Counted from the stretch's first letter, positions 27,438 through 37,164 are shown. The stretch: 64,000 nucleotides of DNA from Spirosoma sordidisoli (GCF_004138325.1 NZ_SBLB01000001.1:1125855-1189854); one strand, 5' to 3'. Numbers and translations are program-made. The notes: generated by a model not told the origin, from the sequence alone.

Positions 27438-28937
27438 ATGCGTACAATCAAACATATATGGTCCCTGGGCCTGCTCACTACCGGTATATTGACGGTAACG
27501 GCCTGCTCAAACCTGCTCGATGTCGATCCACGATCGAACGTTGACTCGCAGTCGGCGCTGACCACTGCCGAAGGCCTCGATGCTGGCCTGAATGGTATCT
27601 ATGACCGACTGCAAAACACAGCACTCTACGGTCGCGATATGCTGGCCGTAGCCGAAGCGCTGGCCGACAATGCTCAGGCAACTAACAAGTCGGGTCGTCT
27701 GAACAACGAAAACCGGAACATTGCCGGTTCATCATTCGGAACAACCTTTGCTCCGGGCACCTGGCAATCTGCCTATTTTGCCATTAACCAGGCCAACCTG
27801 ATTCTGGACGCCCTGCCCGGCGTGACGGCCCTGACCGACACCAACCGTCGGAACTCGATCCGGGGACAGGCTCAGTTTCTGCGGGCGCTGCTGTACCATG
27901 ATCTGATGCGGATTTACGCGTATGATCCAGGGGTAGAAATCGCCCAGAACAGTCGGGGTGGCGTTCCCCTGCTGACGACTGGCGTGCTGAACCAGGGACA
28001 GATTACGTTCCCGGCCCGGGCGCCTATTGCCGACGTTTACACACAGATCTATTCTGACCTGCAGGGTTCGATCAATTCGTTCGGCCGCAGCGCAGGTAGC
28101 AATGGCACACTGCCAACCAACGGGAACCTACAGGCCGCTCAGGTGCTGTTCTCGCGGGTAGCCCTGTACAACAAGGATTACGCCACAGCCGTCAAAAACG
28201 CGACGGATGCCATCGCTGGCACGGTTAAACTCTCGCCGAATGCATCGTACGTAGGTGGCTGGCGGGCTCCGCGCAATCCGGAGTCGGTGTTCGAACTGGC
28301 GTACACCACGCCGGAAAACATCGGGGTGAATAACGCGCTGCAAACGACCTACACGACGCTGGTTCGCGTTGGTGATCGGACGGCAACGGGTGGTTTTGGT
28401 GATCTGGTGCCGAACAATGCTTTTATCGCCGAACTCGAAGCCGAGAAGAACACAGCCGGCCAAGCCCTCGACATCCGTCGGCAGTTGTACGAGCTGGGCA
28501 CGACGGGTCGGGGCAACGCCTTCATCGAGTGTACCAAGTTCCTGGGCAAAAACGGCATCATCAACCTGGACAACGTTCCGGTTATCCGCATCTCGGAAGC
28601 CTACCTCAACCGGGCCGAAGCCAACGCCATGCTGGGTAACACCGCCAATGCACTGGCCGATCTGAACGTTATCCGCACCCGCTCGGGTCTGCCGGAGCGT
28701 ACCGGCCTGACCGGCGATGCCCTGCTGAACGAGATTCTGCGGCAGCGTCGGCTGGAGTTTGGGTTTGAAGGTCACCGCTGGTTCGATCTGAAACGGCGCG
28801 GGCAGGATGTCATCAAGACCATTCCGCTCACTACAACGCCTAATAACGTTCCGTACAACGATTTCCGCATCCTGGCGCCTATTCCGGTCAATGAGTTATC
28901 GACCAACAAAAGCGTTCGGCAGAATTTCGGTTACTAA
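27438..28937 (+). CDS. SusD/RagB-type nutrient-binding lipoprotein (1)
   Basis: A 499-residue SusD-family lipoprotein with lipobox VTAC (Cys23) and the usual NLLDVDP start. It shows the helical TPR-like core (GIYDRLQN, AYFAINQANLILDALPG, AQFLRALLYHDLMRIY) and the C-terminal SusD motif ISEAYLNRAEANAML with RLEFGFEGHRWFDLKR. It caps the SusC barrel and binds the ligand at the cell surface. It lies between SusC (23 bp) and a small lipoprotein gene (60 bp), all one unit ending at the terminator near 29508. Confidence 0.96.
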   Translation: MRTIKHIWSLGLLTTGILTVTACSNLLDVDPRSNVDSQSALTTAEGLDAGLNGIYDRLQNTALYGRDMLAVAEALADNAQATNKSGRLNNENRNIAGSSFGTTFAPGTWQSAYFAINQANLILDALPGVTALTDTNRRNSIRGQAQFLRALLYHDLMRIYAYDPGVEIAQNSRGGVPLLTTGVLNQGQITFPARAPIADVYTQIYSDLQGSINSFGRSAGSNGTLPTNGNLQAAQVLFSRVALYNKDYATAVKNATDAIAGTVKLSPNASYVGGWRAPRNPESVFELAYTTPENIGVNNALQTTYTTLVRVGDRTATGGFGDLVPNNAFIAELEAEKNTAGQALDIRRQLYELGTTGRGNAFIECTKFLGKNGIINLDNVPVIRISEAYLNRAEANAMLGNTANALADLNVIRTRSGLPERTGLTGDALLNEILRQRRLEFGFEGHRWFDLKRRGQDVIKTIPLTTTPNNVPYNDFRILAPIPVNELSTNKSVRQNFGY

Positions 28938-28997
28938 CCTGCTCTTCAGGCCCTTCTTCAGCACGAAGGGCCTGAAGACATCAACCATTCGTTTTCA

Positions 28998-29489
28998 ATG
29001 AAAAAAATACCTGGATTTATAGCGGGTGCTTTAGCGCTGTTGATGCTCCACGCCTGCGACAATAGTATCGATAAAGTCTTCGACGAAGAGACCCTGGTCG
29101 AATTTAACGAAGCCATTCTGCGGACCAATGCTACGGGTCGGCCTTATTCGATAACGGCTCTGCCCAATAGCGTAACGGCCGGCAGCTCCAGTGTTGCCAC
29201 CATCAATCTGGTTGGCCGCCAGCGGACCAGCGACCTGACGGTGCGGGTCTTCGTTGATCCGGCAGCTACTACAGCCTCTCCGAACAGCTACACACTCTCT
29301 AACGGCGGAAATGTAACTATTCCGGGAGGACCCAATGGACGCAATGCAGGGTCACTCACGGTGACAGTTGGCCGGGCCACCAGTTCTACCGCGCCCATGG
29401 CCAATCTGGTACTGGTCATTGATAGTACCAGCACGGAGTTCAAACCAAGCCAGAACTACAAGAGACTCGGTTATTCATTCCGTCAATAG
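28998..29489 (+). CDS. Small surface-lipoprotein candidate of the first Sus unit
   Basis: A 163-residue lipoprotein with lipobox LHAC (Cys20). The mature protein is beta-rich with repeated Thr/Ser-rich strands (TVRVFVDPAATTASPNSYTL, GSLTVTVGRATS) and looks like one immunoglobulin-type domain, similar to DUF4843- or DUF1735-type lipoproteins that accompany SusC/SusD pairs. A role in surface ligand binding is inferred from position and build. The exact family is not settled. Confidence 0.75.
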   Translation: MKKIPGFIAGALALLMLHACDNSIDKVFDEETLVEFNEAILRTNATGRPYSITALPNSVTAGSSSVATINLVGRQRTSDLTVRVFVDPAATTASPNSYTLSNGGNVTIPGGPNGRNAGSLTVTVGRATSSTAPMANLVLVIDSTSTEFKPSQNYKRLGYSFRQ

Positions 29490-29507
29490 TTGATCTACTT
29501 ACTCGAC

Positions 29508-29544
29508 AAAAAAGGCCCGATTCGTCATGAATCGGGCCTTTTTT
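29508..29544 (+). terminator. Intrinsic terminator of the first Sus unit
   Basis: AAAAAAGGCCCGATTC (29508-29523) pairs perfectly with GAATCGGGCCTTTTTT (29529-29544) over a 5-nt loop. The flanking A and T runs make it work in both directions. Confidence 0.92.
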
Positions 29545-29810
29545 GCTAAAAAAAGTCTATTTCAACTAAGAAAATGTCAATATACGCCTACCTGAGCCTA
29601 AATGGACGTCAATCATAAAAGTCGGCGTTATACAACTCGCCAATTACTTACCTATAGCTAAGTATATATACTTACAAACGTTGGACGTAGATATGATACG
29701 TATAAGTATTTATACATAGGTTATTTTTTATAAATAAGTCTACTAGATCTAAAGACAAAGTAATTTTAATACAACTATTCATATAGGAATATAATTTATT
29801 TAATAGTCCA
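29545..29810. other. AT-rich intergenic region, no gene seen
   Basis: Strongly AT-rich DNA between the first Sus terminator and the second SusC promoter. It holds only short shadow frames and several ATATACTTA-like stretches. I see no RNA gene. Confidence 0.6.
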
Positions 29811-29843
29811 TTTGTTATACCGAATAAATTGTTTGTACTTTTG
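29811..29843 (+). promoter_or_regulatory. Promoter of the second SusC/SusD unit
   Basis: TTTG (29811-29814) and TACTTTTG (29836-29843), 21 bp apart, match the Bacteroidota -33/-7 consensus. The SusC start follows 39 bp later. Confidence 0.72.
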
Positions 29844-29882
29844 CAGCCAAGTTTTACCATTTTTTCTAACCTAATCATAAGT

Positions 29883-32800
29883 ATGATCAGAATTTTATTT
29901 GGAAGCTGGCTACTTACACTTCTTTTGTTCATTCCTGCTTTGGCGCAGGATGCAGCAGTGAGTGGCCGCGTCACTTCATCAGACGACGGCTCCGCCCTTC
30001 CCGGCGTGAGCGTACAGGTAAAAGGTACTACCCGTGGTACAACAACCGACGCGGATGGCAAGTACCGGATCAATGTATCGGGCAACGCCCGGCTTGTGTT
30101 TAGCTTCATTGGTTTCTCCAGCCAGGAAGTAGCCGTTGGCAATCGGGCCAGCGTAAACGTTGCACTCACCAGCGATGCCTCGAACCTGAACGAAGTCGTT
30201 GTAGTCGGCTACGGTTCGCAAAGCAAAAAAACCATTACGGGTGCGGTATCGTCGGTAGAAGGGTCGGTAATTGCCAATAAGCCCGTACAGAGCTTTGATC
30301 AGGCCTTGCAGGGCCGGGCGGCTGGCGTGAACATCGTCACCCCGAACGGCGTCCTCAACAACGCTCCGGTCATTCGCGTGCGGGGCGTATCGTCGATTAG
30401 TGGTTCATCGTCTCCGCTGATCGTGATTGACGGTTTGCCCATCAACTCGGGCAACGTATCGTCGGGCGGCTTTACGGTCAACAACCCCCTGGGCGACATC
30501 AACCCGAACGACATCGAATCGCTCGAAATTCTGAAAGACGCGGGAGCGACGGCTATCTACGGGTCGCGCGCTGCGGCCGGGGTTATCCTGATCACCACCA
30601 AGAAAGGAAAAGAAGGCCGCGCTCAGGTGAGCTACGACGGCTGGGCGGGTGCTACGCAGCCGTTCCGTCTGTTCAACATGCTCAACGCGCAGGAGTTCAT
30701 GACCATCAAGAACGAAGCCGCCCGCAACGCCGGTCTGCCCGATCAGTTCTTCCCGACCCTGAACCCCGATGGCAGCATTGTTGACACCGACTGGTACGAT
30801 TACGTATACCGGACGGGTTTCCAGCAAAACCACAACATCAACGTAAACGGCGGCACCAAAGACACGCGTTATGCCTTCTCGGTTGGCTACACCAATCAGC
30901 AGGGTATGATTCAGAAAAACGATTTCAGTCGGGTTACGGGCCGGATGAATATTTCGCATCAGCTGAACAAAGCCATCCGCATCGGGTCGAACATTACCCT
31001 CGCCAACAGCTTCAACCGGTCGCCGAACACGGGTACCCGCGGTGCGTTCAGCACGGGTGGTCTGGGTCGTCTGCCGCTGGTACTGGCTCCGAACGTAGCC
31101 CCTTATAACGCCGATGGTACGTACAACATTAACCGCTCCAGCAATAACCTGGGCCTGGGTAATAACCTGGTTGGCCCCGGCGGCTACTACAACCCGCTGC
31201 CCGACCTTGATTTGAGCAAATTCACCTCGGAAAACACTCACATCATTGGTAATATTTTTGCCGATGTGAACCTGTTCAAAGGGTTGACCTTCCGCACTTC
31301 GTACGGTACCGACCGGACAACGGTAGAAGACATCGACTTCCGAAACGGCGTCCATGGCGAAGGGGGTACCAACGGTGGCCAGGCGTTCAACATTTATTCG
31401 AACGTCAAACTGTGGAACCTGCAGAATTACCTGACCTACGATTTCGGCTTCGGGAAGCACTCATTCCAGACCGTAGTCGGTACCGAGCAGCAGAAGTTCA
31501 CGTATGACAGCTGGGGCGGTTCGCGTCAGGGCCTCTCCGATCCGTTCTTCACGACCTACCAGGGTAACTTCACCACCAACAACCCGCCCGCTGGTAACTT
31601 TCAGACGCAGACTGGTCTGTCGTCTTACTACGCCCGGGTCAACTACGATTTCGATAAGAAATACCTTTTCAACATCAACTTCCGGCGCGACGGCTACTCG
31701 GCCTACGCAGTAGGTAACAAGTGGGGTAACTTCGCTGGCGGATCGGTTGGCTATCGTATTTCAGAAGAAGACTTCTGGAAAAACTCACGGCTGGGTTCGG
31801 TTATGAACGAGTTCAAACTGCGGGCCAGCTATGGTCAGGTGGGTAACACCGGTATTGGCAGCTTTGCCTCGCTCAGCCTGTTCAACTCCGGCCTGTACGG
31901 CACCGTACCTACCTTCGTGTTTGCTCAGGCGGGTAACCCCGATCTGCGTTGGGAGGTCAGCAACAGCCTTGATTTAGGTATTGCCTTTGGTCTGTTCAAC
32001 GACCGCATCACGGGCGAATTCACTTATTACCAGAAGCGCGTAAACGATCTGGTCCTGCCCGAACCGACTGCCCCATCGCGTGGTATTCCGGGCAACAGCA
32101 TTGCGACCAACGTTGGCTCGATGGAGAACAAAGGTATTGAACTGGCCATCACGTCGAATAACATCACGAAAGGTAAGTTCAACTGGACAACCAGCTTCAA
32201 CATTGCCACCCTCGAGAATAAAGTGCTGGCCCTGGCCAACAACAATGCCGATATCTTCGGCTTCACGGGCGATCTGGAAAGCGCCAACATTGTTCGCGTA
32301 GGTGAGTCGATCGGTAGCATCTTTGCCATCCGGACGGCTGGCGTTAACCCGGCTAACGGTCAGCGGATCTTCGTTCGCACCGTCACCAACGCCGATGGTA
32401 CGACCCAGGACCGCCAGATTCAGTACAACCACGCAGCCGCTCCTGCCCAGCGCTGGACTTACGTTGACAACGGGACGGTAGCGCCGGCCATTTCGGGTAG
32501 CGACCGCGTAGTGGTGGGTAACGCCCTGCCCAAGTGGTTCGGTGGTTTCGACAACACCTTCCGCTACGGCAACCTGGAGCTGGGTATCTTCCTGCAGTAT
32601 TCGGGTGGTAACGTAATCTACAATGGTACCAAAGCCGGTCTGCGCGATCAGCGCCCCTGGAACAACCATACCGACATGCTGAACCGCTGGCAGCAAGCCG
32701 GCGACATCACCAACATTCCACGTCCGGTGCTGAACGATAACGTCTCGAACGGGTCGGCCAACCCGATCACCGAAAACGTAGAAAAAGGTGATTTCATCCG

Positions 32801-33032
32801 GGGTCGTAACCTGTCGCTGTCGTATACGCTCCGGAACGATCTGCTCCGCAAGGCTAACATTTCGTCGCTGCGTCTGTACGCTCAGGTGCAGAATGCCTTC
32901 GTGATCACCAAATACACCGGTGCTGACCCCGAGGTATCGACCAACCGCGATACCAACATTGCTCCCGGCATCGACCGGAACTCGGCCCCACAGGCCCGGA
33001 CCTACACGTTTGGCGTTGGTCTTAACTTCTAA
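29883..33032 (+). CDS. SusC/RagA-type TonB-dependent outer-membrane transporter (2)
   Basis: A 1049-residue SusC-family transporter, started at MIRILFG just after the promoter. It has a signal peptide ending ALAQ, a carboxypeptidase-regulatory-like domain, LNEVVVVGYGSQ, a plug with IRVRGVSS and SPLIVIDGLPIN, SLEILKDAGATAIYGSRAAAGVILITTKKG, and the barrel ending in FGVGLNF. The first 95 codons are close to those of the SusC at 24310, including identical nucleotide runs, while the plug and barrel differ, so the two transporters probably have different ligands. SusD follows after 84 bp. Confidence 0.97.
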   Translation: MIRILFGSWLLTLLLFIPALAQDAAVSGRVTSSDDGSALPGVSVQVKGTTRGTTTDADGKYRINVSGNARLVFSFIGFSSQEVAVGNRASVNVALTSDASNLNEVVVVGYGSQSKKTITGAVSSVEGSVIANKPVQSFDQALQGRAAGVNIVTPNGVLNNAPVIRVRGVSSISGSSSPLIVIDGLPINSGNVSSGGFTVNNPLGDINPNDIESLEILKDAGATAIYGSRAAAGVILITTKKGKEGRAQVSYDGWAGATQPFRLFNMLNAQEFMTIKNEAARNAGLPDQFFPTLNPDGSIVDTDWYDYVYRTGFQQNHNINVNGGTKDTRYAFSVGYTNQQGMIQKNDFSRVTGRMNISHQLNKAIRIGSNITLANSFNRSPNTGTRGAFSTGGLGRLPLVLAPNVAPYNADGTYNINRSSNNLGLGNNLVGPGGYYNPLPDLDLSKFTSENTHIIGNIFADVNLFKGLTFRTSYGTDRTTVEDIDFRNGVHGEGGTNGGQAFNIYSNVKLWNLQNYLTYDFGFGKHSFQTVVGTEQQKFTYDSWGGSRQGLSDPFFTTYQGNFTTNNPPAGNFQTQTGLSSYYARVNYDFDKKYLFNINFRRDGYSAYAVGNKWGNFAGGSVGYRISEEDFWKNSRLGSVMNEFKLRASYGQVGNTGIGSFASLSLFNSGLYGTVPTFVFAQAGNPDLRWEVSNSLDLGIAFGLFNDRITGEFTYYQKRVNDLVLPEPTAPSRGIPGNSIATNVGSMENKGIELAITSNNITKGKFNWTTSFNIATLENKVLALANNNADIFGFTGDLESANIVRVGESIGSIFAIRTAGVNPANGQRIFVRTVTNADGTTQDRQIQYNHAAAPAQRWTYVDNGTVAPAISGSDRVVVGNALPKWFGGFDNTFRYGNLELGIFLQYSGGNVIYNGTKAGLRDQRPWNNHTDMLNRWQQAGDITNIPRPVLNDNVSNGSANPITENVEKGDFIRGRNLSLSYTLRNDLLRKANISSLRLYAQVQNAFVITKYTGADPEVSTNRDTNIAPGIDRNSAPQARTYTFGVGLNF

Positions 33033-33116
33033 TCAGCCGGTTTGCTGACCGGGTCTGGCCGAACTATTTTGTTCGACCAGACTCAGGCAGCAGTCTATAA
33101 ACGACGCATATCGACC

Positions 33117-34619
33117 ATGAAATTATATCCATTTCAACATACATTTTCTCGTACCCGGCGTGGACTGCTCAAGTCCGTATTCGCCACGGCGCTGATCAGC
33201 GTATCGCTGACAGCCTGTAACGAAACCGAATTGCTGAACCCAACGCCCCTGACATCGCTGGCTGATCTTGAAGCCTTCAAGAACCCCGACCGGGTACTGG
33301 CACAGGTGAACGGGTTGTACGCCAGCGTTAAGTCGGGCCAGTTTCTGGGGGGCCGTTACCTGGTTTACATCGACGTACGGGGTGAGGAGTTCCTGAACGT
33401 AACCAACAACGGGGTTACTGCCCTCGGTGCCTGGAACCACACGCAGAACTCGCTCTCGAACGAGCCGACCAACCTCTGGAACGCGGCCTATCTGGCCATC
33501 AACCGGATGAACCTCTTCCTGGCCGGTCTTGATGCGAACCCAAGCGTCATTGACGCAGCACTGGCCAACCAGTACCGCGCCGAAGCCCGGTTCCTGCGGG
33601 CGCTGACGTATCTGCAAATGGTGCAGCTTTACGCGCAGCCATTCACGAAAGACAACGGTGCCAGCCCCGGTCTACCCCTTCGCCTGAAAGCTGAAGTAGG
33701 AACGGGCAACAACGACCTGGCCCGTTCTACGGTTGCTCAGGTGTATGCCCAGGTGCTGGAGGATCTGAATTTTGCCGAGCAGAACCTGCCCGCTACCTAC
33801 GCCAACGCCACCCTGAACACGACCCGCGCGCACAAGAACACCGCCATTGCGCTCAAGACCCGTGCGTATCTGAACATGGGCCGCTGGGCCGACGTGGTGA
33901 CCGAAGCCAACAAGATCGTGTCGACAGCCGCTCCCTTCCGGGCGGCATCGGGTGTAGCGCATCAGCTGCAGGCCAGCGTTCTGACGCCGTTCTCGAACTA
34001 CATCACGACCGAGTCGATCTTCTCGATGCCGATGAGCAGCAACGACCTGCCCGGCACCCAGAATGGCCTCGGCAGCTACTACCTGGCCGTAATCGGTATC
34101 GGTGACTTCAGCCTGAACCCCGCCGGGATCATTGGCAACGCAGCCTTCGCCAGCACCGACGCCCGCCGTGGTTTTATTCGGAATGACTTTGTAAGCGATC
34201 AGAGCCGCAACCGCCTGACCAAATTCCCGACCGGGCCGCAGCATACCGACTGGGTTCCCGTAATCCGGTATGCCGAGGTGCTGCTCAACCTGGCCGAAGC
34301 CAAAGCCCGGCTGACCCCAGGCGCGGTTGATGAACAGGGCCTGGCCCTGCTGAACGCCGTTCGCGGCCGGTCTAACCCCGCCGGTGTGTATACCGCAGCT
34401 GGTTTGGGCACGGGTACCGCCCTGGCCAACGCCATTCTGCTCGAACGCCGGATCGAACTGCTCGGCGAAGGGTTCCGGTCAAACGACCTCCTTCGGACCA
34501 ACCAGCCGCTGCCTGCCAAAGGCACGATCCAGGCTGTGCCGGCAACCGCTTCAGTCTACATCTGGCCAATTCCGCAAACGGAGCTGAACGTGAACAAAGC
34601 CGCTGTTCAGAACCCATAA
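33117..34619 (+). CDS. SusD/RagB-type nutrient-binding lipoprotein (2)
   Basis: A 500-residue SusD-family lipoprotein. The start at MKLYPFQHTF leaves a basic N-terminus and lipobox LTAC (Cys34), a rather long leader. Motifs include NPTPLTSLADLEAF, AAYLAINRMNLFLAGLD, AEARFLRALTYLQMVQLYAQPF and, near the end, VIRYAEVLLNLAEAKARL with RRIELLGEGFRSNDLLR. It is the surface ligand-binding partner of the SusC upstream. The unit ends at the terminator at 34659. No enzyme gene accompanies it. Confidence 0.95.
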   Translation: MKLYPFQHTFSRTRRGLLKSVFATALISVSLTACNETELLNPTPLTSLADLEAFKNPDRVLAQVNGLYASVKSGQFLGGRYLVYIDVRGEEFLNVTNNGVTALGAWNHTQNSLSNEPTNLWNAAYLAINRMNLFLAGLDANPSVIDAALANQYRAEARFLRALTYLQMVQLYAQPFTKDNGASPGLPLRLKAEVGTGNNDLARSTVAQVYAQVLEDLNFAEQNLPATYANATLNTTRAHKNTAIALKTRAYLNMGRWADVVTEANKIVSTAAPFRAASGVAHQLQASVLTPFSNYITTESIFSMPMSSNDLPGTQNGLGSYYLAVIGIGDFSLNPAGIIGNAAFASTDARRGFIRNDFVSDQSRNRLTKFPTGPQHTDWVPVIRYAEVLLNLAEAKARLTPGAVDEQGLALLNAVRGRSNPAGVYTAAGLGTGTALANAILLERRIELLGEGFRSNDLLRTNQPLPAKGTIQAVPATASVYIWPIPQTELNVNKAAVQNP

Positions 34620-34658
34620 GCAACCAGCCGATACCCATATTGGCTGATCGTTGTCCAG

Positions 34659-34694
34659 CAAAAAAGTCTCCTGCCTCTGCGGGAGACTTTTTTG
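34659..34694 (+). terminator. Intrinsic terminator of the second Sus unit
   Basis: CAAAAAAGTCTCC (34659-34671) pairs with GGAGACTTTTTTG (34682-34694) over a 10-nt loop. Confidence 0.9.
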
Positions 34695-34857
34695 TTGCCC
34701 GATTTACTGACAAACAGACGTTTTTTGGGTTGTGTATACAATCAGGCTTGAGGTGTAGCTGGTCGGCCACGGTAAAGCCCGGGGCTATTACTTCCCTACG
34801 AAAGCCAGTTAGCTGGCGCACAACATCCCGACTACAACATCCGTGAACTTCTGCTGA

Positions 34858-35916
34858 ATGATTAACGCCCGAATTGCCGGTATCGGCCATTACCTGCCCG
34901 AACGGGTAGTGCCCAACAATGAACTGGCGCCCCGAATGGACGTAGCCGATACCTGGATCGAAGAACGGACCGGCATCCGCGAACGCCGATATGCGCTGTC
35001 TGGAGAAGAAACGGCTACCACTATGGGCGCTGCGGCTTCCCGCATTGCCATCGAGCGAGCCGGTATAACCCCCGACGATATCGACTTTATTGTATTCGCG
35101 ACCATGAGTGCCGACTACCTGGTGCCGGGCTGCGGAGTCCTGCTGCAACGCGAACTGGGCATAACCCATCGCGAGGTGGGCGCGCTCGACATCCGAAATC
35201 AGTGTTCCGGTTTTTTATATGCGCTGTCGGTAGCCGATAAATTCGTCAAAACCGGCACGTATCGGAACGTACTGGTGGTGGGTGCCGAGCGGCAATCGTT
35301 CAACCTGGATTACAGCCCCCGCGGCCGCGATGTGGCGGTGTTGTTTGCCGATGGCGCCGGTGCGGTTGTGCTGCAGCCCTCCGACCAGCCCGACCGGGGT
35401 ATACTATCAACGCACCTGCATGCCGATGGTACCTATGCCGAAGAGTTGAGCATTATCAACCCCGGTAGCCATGGCAACTATCACTTTAACCGATATAAGC
35501 CCCAGTACCTGAACGCCGAGAACGAGTTTGTTCATCCCAACGATGGGCCGTTTGAACCACCTTATCTGTTTACGGGGGTGTTCAACGGCTTTCAGGTCAT
35601 AAAAAAAGCGTTCGAGAAGTTTCCGGCCGTAATCGGGGAGGCTATCCGGGCCAATAACCTGACCCTCGACGCGGTAGATTTTTTTGTGCTGCATCAGGCC
35701 AACGGACGTATATTGGAGTTCGTGCAGCGCAACATGAATTTGCCCGTCGGAAAACTCTGGAACAACATACAACGGTATGGCAACACCACTTCGGCCTCGG
35801 TTCCTATTGCCCTCAGCGAACTCTGGGAAGCCGGTAAGATCCGCGATGGTCATGTGGTTTGCCTGTCGGCGTTCGGCAGTGGGTTTACGTGGGCGTCGGC
35901 GCTGATTCGCTGGTAA
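34858..35916 (+). CDS. 3-oxoacyl-ACP synthase III-like enzyme (FabH family)
   Basis: A 352-residue thiolase-fold ketosynthase with the FabH catalytic triad: Cys116 in IRNQCSGFLYAL, His279 in VLHQANGRI and Asn309 in RYGNTTSASVPIAL. It also has WIEERTGIRERR near residue 33 and a GSGFTWASALIRW end. FabH joins acyl-CoA to malonyl-ACP. Insertions around residues 195-240 make it longer than standard FabH (about 320-330 residues), so it may be a FabH-like paralogue making a special acyl or beta-keto product rather than starting bulk fatty-acid synthesis. A MaoC-like dehydratase gene follows 29 bp later. Confidence 0.88.
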   Translation: MINARIAGIGHYLPERVVPNNELAPRMDVADTWIEERTGIRERRYALSGEETATTMGAAASRIAIERAGITPDDIDFIVFATMSADYLVPGCGVLLQRELGITHREVGALDIRNQCSGFLYALSVADKFVKTGTYRNVLVVGAERQSFNLDYSPRGRDVAVLFADGAGAVVLQPSDQPDRGILSTHLHADGTYAEELSIINPGSHGNYHFNRYKPQYLNAENEFVHPNDGPFEPPYLFTGVFNGFQVIKKAFEKFPAVIGEAIRANNLTLDAVDFFVLHQANGRILEFVQRNMNLPVGKLWNNIQRYGNTTSASVPIALSELWEAGKIRDGHVVCLSAFGSGFTWASALIRW

Positions 35917-35945
35917 TCTGATCTCTCACCTGGCTGTTTACTCCT

Positions 35946-36350
35946 ATGCAAGTTGGCGATACCTTTACCTACCTCTATCACTTTTCGCAGGATGACGTCC
36001 GGCGGTTTGCCGACATTACCGGCGACGATAACCCGCTTCACCTCGACCCGGCCTACGCGGCTACTACGCCGTTTAAACGCCCGATCATGCACGGTATGCT
36101 GAGCGCGAGCGTTTTCGCCCGCGTGTTTGGTCGTAATTTTGGCGGCACGGGGGGCGTTCATCTCTCGCAAATGCTGGAATTTGTGCGCCCCATGTATCCC
36201 GATACCGATTACGAAGCCCGGTTCGAATGCCGATCCATCGATACCCGTCGCCATACGGCCGAAATCACCTGTACCGTGGTAGACCCGGCCACCGGCAAGG
36301 CTACCCTGCGCGGTACCGGCGTCGTGTTCCACAAAGACATGTTCGTGTAG
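35946..36350 (+). CDS. MaoC-like hotdog-fold dehydratase/hydratase
   Basis: A 134-residue hotdog-fold protein with the (R)-specific enoyl hydratase motif: FADITGDDNPLHLDPAYA (Asp and His of the PhaJ/MaoC active site) followed by PIMHGMLSASVFARVFG. Such enzymes hydrate or dehydrate 3-hydroxyacyl-CoA/ACP. Coming straight after the FabH-like synthase on the same strand, it could dehydrate the reduced product of that enzyme (inference). No reductase or acyl carrier protein gene is adjacent. It converges with the TauE/SafE gene with a 3-bp gap. Confidence 0.88.
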   Translation: MQVGDTFTYLYHFSQDDVRRFADITGDDNPLHLDPAYAATTPFKRPIMHGMLSASVFARVFGRNFGGTGGVHLSQMLEFVRPMYPDTDYEARFECRSIDTRRHTAEITCTVVDPATGKATLRGTGVVFHKDMFV

Positions 36351-36353
36351 GTC

Positions 36354-37085
36354 CTACGTAAAGATCAGCTTTATACAGGCTACCCCAACGCTCAGCGCCA
36401 GCAGGTACCGTAGCGTGGGTACGTTGAACCGATGGCTTCCCAGGTAGCCGCCCAGCACCCCGCCGGCGAAAGCAGCACCGATCCAGCTGTACACTGCCGG
36501 ATCGGGCGAGTAGCCTTTGCTGAGGAGGCCGAAAAAGCCCGAGAGCGAGTTTACAAAAATGAACAGGGCCGACGTAGCCGCCACTTCTTTGAGCCGGGCC
36601 CACCGAAACAGCAGCATGAGGGGGCTAAGTAGGATCCCTCCGCCAATCCCGATCATGCCTGATAACAGGCCAATAAGTCCGCCCGTCAATAAGCCGGCTC
36701 CCAGCGGAATGGGCCTCGGTTCGGCTTCGTCGCCCCGAACCGACCAGAGGAGCCGGACCACCACCAGGAGCAGACAGACTGCCAGCAGCTGCCGATACAG
36801 GGTATCACTCAGCGGAATTTTAGCGCCTATGAAAGCCAGCGGCACGCTGGCTACAGCAAATGGCCAGAACGTACGCCAGCGAAAATGCCCCGCCCGGTAA
36901 AACTGAATGAACGACACCGTTGATACGAACAGGTTCAGCAGCAGGGCCGAAGGCTTCAGCAAAGCCGGTGCTACGCCGAACAAGGCCATGGTAGCCAGGT
37001 ACCCGCTGGCTCCGCCATGCCCAACGGACGCATAGACAAAGCCGACCATGAACAGACAAACCAGAAAAACGAGAGAAGAATCCAT
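36354..37085 (-). CDS. TauE/SafE family (TSUP) membrane permease
   Basis: A 243-residue membrane protein with about eight hydrophobic segments and the TSUP repeats: GFVYASVGHGGASGY near the N-terminus and GLLSGMIGIGGGILLSPLML in the second half. The family exports or imports sulfite, sulfonates or other organic anions. The start is MDSSLVFL; the frame runs 45 codons further upstream, but that part overlaps the subtilase leader and is not hydrophobic. Substrate unknown, with no sulfur-oxidation gene nearby. Confidence 0.88.
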   Translation of the reverse strand: MDSSLVFLVCLFMVGFVYASVGHGGASGYLATMALFGVAPALLKPSALLLNLFVSTVSFIQFYRAGHFRWRTFWPFAVASVPLAFIGAKIPLSDTLYRQLLAVCLLLVVVRLLWSVRGDEAEPRPIPLGAGLLTGGLIGLLSGMIGIGGGILLSPLMLLFRWARLKEVAATSALFIFVNSLSGFFGLLSKGYSPDPAVYSWIGAAFAGGVLGGYLGSHRFNVPTLRYLLALSVGVACIKLIFT

Positions 37086-37164
37086 ACAACAAACCGTTTC
37101 TACCAAAGAGACACCAACTCCCGCCGGGAAGGTCGTATTTTGTCGAAAGATAGTCCCGATTGCC

